Shown one piece after another: positions 5,346 through 5,856 of a stretch of DNA of 5,856 bases. The translations under genes were made by a program, and so were the position numbers. The stretch lies in NCBI GenBank assembly GCA_020062605.1, contig JAGUWA010000344.1:1-5856 (forward strand). Direction: 5' to 3'. Under the pieces are notes generated by a model. It did no database searches and had not been told where the DNA came from. It saw only the letters and a program-made list of their open reading frames with translations. This DNA comes from Parvibaculum sp. (GTDB lineage Bacteria > Pseudomonadota > Alphaproteobacteria > Parvibaculales > Parvibaculaceae). The first letter of the stretch is position 1. The number at the start of each line of letters is the position of its first letter.

Positions 5346-5856
5346 ATGGAACCGATCATCGGAAATACTGCCGACGCGGAGGCCGCGGATGGCCTCATCA
5401 TGGATACGACGACGCAAACCTTTGCCCGCGACGTGATCGAGGCGTCCCGCGACGTCCCCGTCATCGTCGATTTCTGGGCGCCCTGGTGCGGCCCCTGCAA
5501 GCAGCTGACGCCCGTGCTCGAAAGCGCGGTGAAGGCGGCGCGCGGCGCGGTGAAGCTCGTGAAGATGAACATCGACGACCATCCGGCCATCGCGCAGCAG
5601 CTTCGCATCCAGTCGATTCCGGCGGTCTATGCCTTCAAGAACGGCCAGCCGGTCGACGGTTTCATGGGCGCGCTGCCCGAAAGCCAGGTGAAGGCATTCA
5701 TTGCCGGGCTCACGGGCGATACCGGCCCTTCGCCCGCCGATGAGCTGATTGCGATCGGGCGCGAGGCGCACGAGGCCGGCGATCTTTCGCGCGCGGCGCA
5801 GGCCTTCGCGCAGGAGGGCATTGGGGAGTGGCAACAGGAAGCGGCGGCGGCATTGA
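5346..5856 (+). CDS. Thioredoxin-domain protein of the CnoX/YbbN type, 3' end beyond window
   Basis: The frame from ATG 5346 stays open for 170 codons to the window edge. Residues 20-122 form a thioredoxin domain: VPVIVDFWAPWCGPCKQ (37-53) holds the redox pair C48/C51 in the WCGPC motif, and QSIPAVYAF (89-97) holds the cis-proline P92. KNGQPVDGFMGALPESQV and a helix to GLTG complete the fold. After a short linker, ADELIAIGREAHEAGDLSRAAQAFAQ (131-156) looks like the first TPR-type helical pair. The plan (20-residue leader, Trx domain, then TPR repeats) is that of alphaproteobacterial proteins about 300 residues long related to E. coli CnoX/YbbN, a holdase that hands clients to GroEL and DnaK. 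Unlike E. coli CnoX, whose site is altered, this one keeps CGPC, so it can probably act as a redox thioredoxin. There is no signal peptide, so it is cytosolic. The SD is weak (GGAA); M19 is a less likely alternative start. Confidence 0.88.
   Translation, partial: MEPIIGNTADAEAADGLIMDTTTQTFARDVIEASRDVPVIVDFWAPWCGPCKQLTPVLESAVKAARGAVKLVKMNIDDHPAIAQQLRIQSIPAVYAFKNGQPVDGFMGALPESQVKAFIAGLTGDTGPSPADELIAIGREAHEAGDLSRAAQAFAQEGIGEWQQEAAAAL

Noticed and set aside
4824..5834. A 336-codon minus-strand open frame
   Set aside because: Antisense to both the deacylase and the thioredoxin, whose + strand frames show clear family motifs; composition is Arg/His-rich and meaningless.

Overview
The window reads as ordinary chromosomal DNA from a high-GC alphaproteobacterium, probably of the Hyphomicrobiales (Rhizobiales) or Parvibaculum-like kind. 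The basis is the strong G/C third-position bias, the thioredoxin with a C-terminal TPR-like extension, the tRNA-Gly(GCC) type, and a palindrome of the GTCATGGCCCGG class that I recall as common between genes in this group. The genus is a guess. I see no phage, transposon, CRISPR or secretion-system genes, and no convincing new multi-gene system.

Layout. The + strand opens with the last 38 codons of purH, followed by a strong hairpin terminator. Two tandem minus-strand genes of the UMF1/Atg22-like MFS permease family occupy 229-2831. They overlap by 4 bp (ATGA) and are paralogues. The second (distal) gene is full length with 12 predicted helices. The first (proximal) gene has lost about 93 residues in frame, from within TM9 through TM11. 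Divergent from this pair is a cytosolic PAPS-type sulfotransferase (2990-3877). Convergent with that is a YchJ/UPF0225 protein with two SEC-C zinc motifs (3884-4393). Upstream of ychJ on the same minus strand is tRNA-Gly(GCC), with its own terminator and a good sigma70-type promoter. On the + strand follow a YbaK/ProX-type Ala-tRNA(Pro) deacylase gene broken by an in-frame TAG at codon 88 (4698-5231), and the start of a CnoX/YbbN-like thioredoxin gene that runs off the window (5346-5856).

How the genes relate. Most are independent housekeeping or small-molecule genes. The only clear operon is the permease pair. The tRNA and ychJ are codirectional but separated by a terminator. The sulfotransferase has no PAPS-supplying partner in the window, and its substrate cannot be read from the sequence.

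The points most worth a second look are two lesions in otherwise well-conserved genes: the in-frame deletion in the first permease and the amber codon in the deacylase. Both could be real strain-specific decay or sequencing/assembly artefacts. No stretch over 300 bp lacks a gene; the largest gaps are 2832-2989 and 4543-4697.
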